A stretch of DNA of 64,000 nt from Tolypothrix tenuis PCC 7101 (GTDB lineage: Bacteria > Cyanobacteriota > Cyanobacteriia > Cyanobacteriales > Nostocaceae): assembly GCF_002368295.1 (NCBI RefSeq), contig NZ_AP018248.1, positions 5,278,798-5,342,797 of the forward strand. Direction: 5' to 3'. Numbering within the stretch: the first letter of the stretch is position 1; the number at the start of each line of letters is the position of its first letter. The position numbers and the translations under genes were made by a program. This document shows positions 61,516 to 64,000 of this stretch, one piece after another. A model generated the notes under the pieces. That model had not been told where the DNA came from, did no database searches, and saw only the letters and a list, made by a program, of their open reading frames with translations.

Positions 61516-64000
61516 CTACATTTCTTGTGCAAATAACGTTAGCTGGGCTAAAGAATCTGCCAAGGCTATGGCTTGCTCAGAAGTTTGATTGGCAATACTA
61601 GCTACTTCTAAAATAGATTGATTTACAGAGCTAGAAGTTTCAATTTGGACAGCAGCAGCTTGGGAAATTTCTGCCACCAATGTTTGCATTTCGATACCCA
61701 GCGCGATCGCCTGCTGGAATTTCTGTTGAGTTTGTGCTATCAATTCACTGCTGCTTTGTGCTTGTTCTGTGCTGGATTGCATAGCTGCGATCGCGTGATC
61801 GCTTTCTATGTGAATATCCGCAACCAATGGTTGAATGTCTGTAATCTCTAATTCTAACTGTTGTACTAAGGAAAGTGCTTTTTGAGCGATCGCCGCAAAT
61901 TTTTGACCTGCATCTCCACTCCGCGATGCTTCCAGTGCTGTATGCATAGCTTGCAGCTTAATCTGAGAGATAATATTACTGATCAGATTTATTTTCTCAG
62001 ATAGCTGTTGCCAAGGTTCTTCAAGACGGTTAACTCTTTGGGCAGCTTGGAAAATAGTTTGTTGAATAGCATAGATGCTCTCTAAAATTTGGCTCATGGA
62101 CTGATTTTCGTCCTGTACTGTCTGATTGAGCTGCTGTTCTTGAAGTTCTAGTTGTTGGGTAGAATAGACCATTCTCTGAGTAAAATCACCCAACAATTGA
62201 GTTTGATTGTAGATAAATTCAATAGATTGCAACTGCGTCAGCGCCACATTTGTAGAAAGGTTTTGCACAACTGCATTCCCATTTCTCAGCAGTTCGGAAA
62301 CCTGTAGCTTGAGTTCTTCGTGTTTTTGAGACTGCTCAAAAGATGTCGCGGTGGCAGCTTGGTATGCTTGATCTACTTGGTTCAACAGCCTGGCGTGTTC
62401 CAGTGCAAATCCAACTTGCATGGCGACTTGAGCGAACAAATCAATCTCAGATTGTTGCCAATCACGGGGGCCGGAACATTCATGAGCAATTAATAAGCCA
62501 TATAGCTGACCATCTTTGAGAATCGGTGCGACTAAATTAGCTTTGACGGCAAAAGGTTCGAGTTGGCTCAGGTGACACTCAGTTAAACCAGCTTCATAAA
62601 CATTGTTGACAGATTGGACTCGACCTGCTTGGTACTTTTCTATATAGCCTTCTGCAAAACAAGGGTCTCTGATAATCGCCCACAAAGCTTTAGGAAAACC
62701 GGGAAGTACTGATTCGGCAATTACAGTACCATACCAATCGGGATCAAAACCATAAACTATGACGCGATCGGCACTAATTGCTTTGCGGACTTCTTCCACT
62801 GTGGTTTTGAGGACATCCTCTTCGTTGAGGGATTCTTGAATGCGGCGAGTAATATCTACTAGCAAATGAGTTCGTACAGCTTCAGCATCAATTCGCTGGA
62901 GTAGCCGCGCATGGTCAAGAGCAAATCCAACTTGCATGGCAATTTGAGTGAACAAATCAATCTCAAATTTGCGCCAATCACGGGGAGCAGAACATTGATG
63001 AGCAATTAATAAACCAAATAGCTGGTCATCTTTAAGAATTGGTGCAACTAAATTAGCTTTGACACCAAAGGGTTCGAGTTGTCTCAGGTGACACTCAGTT
63101 AAACCAGCTTCATAAATATTGCCGATCGCTTGCACTCGGCCAGCTTGATACTTTTCTATATAGCCTTGGGCAAAGCAAGGGTCTTTGATTTTGGCTCGCA
63201 AGGTTTTAGCAAAACTCGGCAGCACTGATTCTGCAATCACAGTGCCATACCAATCGGAATCAAAACCATATACAATGACTCGATCCGCGCTCAGGGCTTT
63301 GCGGACTTCTTCCACAGTGGTTTTGAGAACATCCTCTTCATTGAGTGACTCACGAATGCGGCGGGTAATATCTACAAATACCTGAGTTTGATCAGCTTTG
63401 CTCTCTACCTGTTCTAGGAGGTTAGTGTAGTTGAGGACAAATCCTAATTGTGTGGCGATTTGAGCAAACAAATCAATTTCTGACTGCTGCCAAAAGCGGG
63501 GTTTAGTACATTCATGGGCAATTAATAAGCCAAATAGTTGATTTTTCTGCAAAATTGGTGCCACCAAATTAGCTTTGACAGCAAATCGCTCTAAAAAGTC
63601 AAGTTGAGCAGCACTGAAATCGACTTGATAAATGTCATCAATAGCAACGATGTGGCCATTTTGGTATTCTTCTATGTCTTCGCCACCAATGGAGGTAACT
63701 GAGACTGTAGTCCGCAAGGTTTTTGGTAAACCGAATCCCACTGATTCTGCAACAAAGGTGCCTTCTCTATGGGGATGAAAGCGAAAGATGGTGACGCGAT
63801 CGCTATTTAAGGCTGTGCGAACTTCTTCGACGGTGGTTTTGAGAACATCTTCTTCATTGAGACATTCTTGAATGCGCCGGGTGATGTTCATTAACACTTG
63901 GACGCGTTCAGCTTCTTGTTCTTGTTTCCACAGCAAATCTGGCAGCTGTTTTTTGATTAAGCTGATATTTTTCTCTAACACCACCAGTTCATCTTTAGAG
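61516..64000 (-). CDS. Chemoreceptor with tandem DXCF-type cyanobacteriochrome GAF domains, 5' end missing
   Basis: The frame is open at the right edge; numbering here is from the GTG at 63984 (822 residues). Three GAF domains at about 30-195, 200-367 and 372-540. GAF2 and GAF3 each have KDPCF/RDPCF (Cys270, Cys442; DXCF motif) and ECHL (Cys298-His299, Cys470-His471; bilin-binding Cys), which mark DXCF cyanobacteriochromes that usually sense blue with teal, green or orange. GAF1 lacks both. The C-terminus (about 545-822) is a coiled-coil MCP signalling domain with HTALEASRSGDAGQKFAAIA at the hairpin-like tip. No membrane helix in view; this fits a PixJ/PtxD-type phototaxis receptor. The three repeats are nearly identical in places. 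Confidence 0.93.
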   Translation of the reverse strand, partial: SKDELVVLEKNISLIKKQLPDLLWKQEQEAERVQVLMNITRRIQECLNEEDVLKTTVEEVRTALNSDRVTIFRFHPHREGTFVAESVGFGLPKTLRTTVSVTSIGGEDIEEYQNGHIVAIDDIYQVDFSAAQLDFLERFAVKANLVAPILQKNQLFGLLIAHECTKPRFWQQSEIDLFAQIATQLGFVLNYTNLLEQVESKADQTQVFVDITRRIRESLNEEDVLKTTVEEVRKALSADRVIVYGFDSDWYGTVIAESVLPSFAKTLRAKIKDPCFAQGYIEKYQAGRVQAIGNIYEAGLTECHLRQLEPFGVKANLVAPILKDDQLFGLLIAHQCSAPRDWRKFEIDLFTQIAMQVGFALDHARLLQRIDAEAVRTHLLVDITRRIQESLNEEDVLKTTVEEVRKAISADRVIVYGFDPDWYGTVIAESVLPGFPKALWAIIRDPCFAEGYIEKYQAGRVQSVNNVYEAGLTECHLSQLEPFAVKANLVAPILKDGQLYGLLIAHECSGPRDWQQSEIDLFAQVAMQVGFALEHARLLNQVDQAYQAATATSFEQSQKHEELKLQVSELLRNGNAVVQNLSTNVALTQLQSIEFIYNQTQLLGDFTQRMVYSTQQLELQEQQLNQTVQDENQSMSQILESIYAIQQTIFQAAQRVNRLEEPWQQLSEKINLISNIISQIKLQAMHTALEASRSGDAGQKFAAIAQKALSLVQQLELEITDIQPLVADIHIESDHAIAAMQSSTEQAQSSSELIAQTQQKFQQAIALGIEMQTLVAEISQAAAVQIETSSSVNQSILEVASIANQTSEQAIALADSLAQLTLFAQEM

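Overview
The window looks like chromosome of a filamentous (Nostocales-type) cyanobacterium. Supporting signs are the very frequent HIP1 octamer GCGATCGC, the tig-clpP-clpX block divergent from asd-dapA-RNase J, cyanobacteriochrome GAF domains, a MASE1 kinase, a Mo-nitrogenase C-terminal-domain protein, and many short tandem repeats (ATTGGTA, TTCGTAA, CCCAATG and GTCATTTGT types) filling the gaps between genes. The species cannot be fixed from sequence reading alone.

Layout. 0-4.3 kb: a truncated repeat protein, a GIY-YIG protein, an LRAT-fold protein, nadA and a metallophosphoesterase. 4.4-13.3 kb: an accessory block that starts at tRNA-Ser(UGA). It holds a four-gene minus-strand operon with a MotA/ZorA-like motor protein, a MotB/ZorB-like OmpA protein and two unrecognised glycine-rich membrane proteins, one with a possible PD-(D/E)XK nuclease motif. 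A divergent membrane-anchored Ser/Thr kinase, two VapBC-type toxin-antitoxin pairs and an XRE regulator follow. 13.3-27.2 kb: mostly housekeeping genes (S1 protein, dienelactone hydrolase, GntR regulator, ClpXP/trigger factor, lysine pathway, RNase J), interrupted by a CRISPR array with no cas genes in view. 27.4-29.7 kb: a type II restriction-modification pair. 29.7-39 kb: transporter, pseudo-caspase, L32, sulfite-oxidase-like protein, aldehyde dehydrogenase and a two-component protein. 39.2-43.9 kb: a second accessory patch with an HTH-NACHT STAND protein, an HNH cassette between direct repeats, and an Rpn/PD-(D/E)XK protein. 43.9-48 kb: urease genes ureDAB and ureC, split by two opposite-strand genes, one tightly bracketed by a 43-bp inverted repeat. 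48-57.5 kb: a coiled-coil membrane protein, an Rpn protein, groESL with CIRCE and K-box sites, a decayed [2Fe-2S] ferredoxin gene, a LuxR-type response regulator, a histidine-kinase scrap, a YqeG-type phosphatase and proB. 57.6-64 kb: sensory genes: a MASE1 histidine kinase, an Hpt-CheW-REC protein, and a chemoreceptor with two DXCF-type cyanobacteriochrome GAF domains that runs off the right edge.

How the genes work together. The strongest candidate for an undescribed system is the 4.5-9.4 kb operon: a Zorya-like ion-driven ZorAB pair joined to two proteins that are not ZorC/D/E as far as can be seen. Around it are toxin-antitoxin genes, and elsewhere in the window are an R-M pair, a CRISPR array and a NACHT protein, so the window is rich in anti-phage functions. 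The 3' end is probably a phototaxis signalling unit in which the cyanobacteriochrome receptor feeds a CheW/receiver partner. All functional calls come from reading motifs and gene order; no database search was run.
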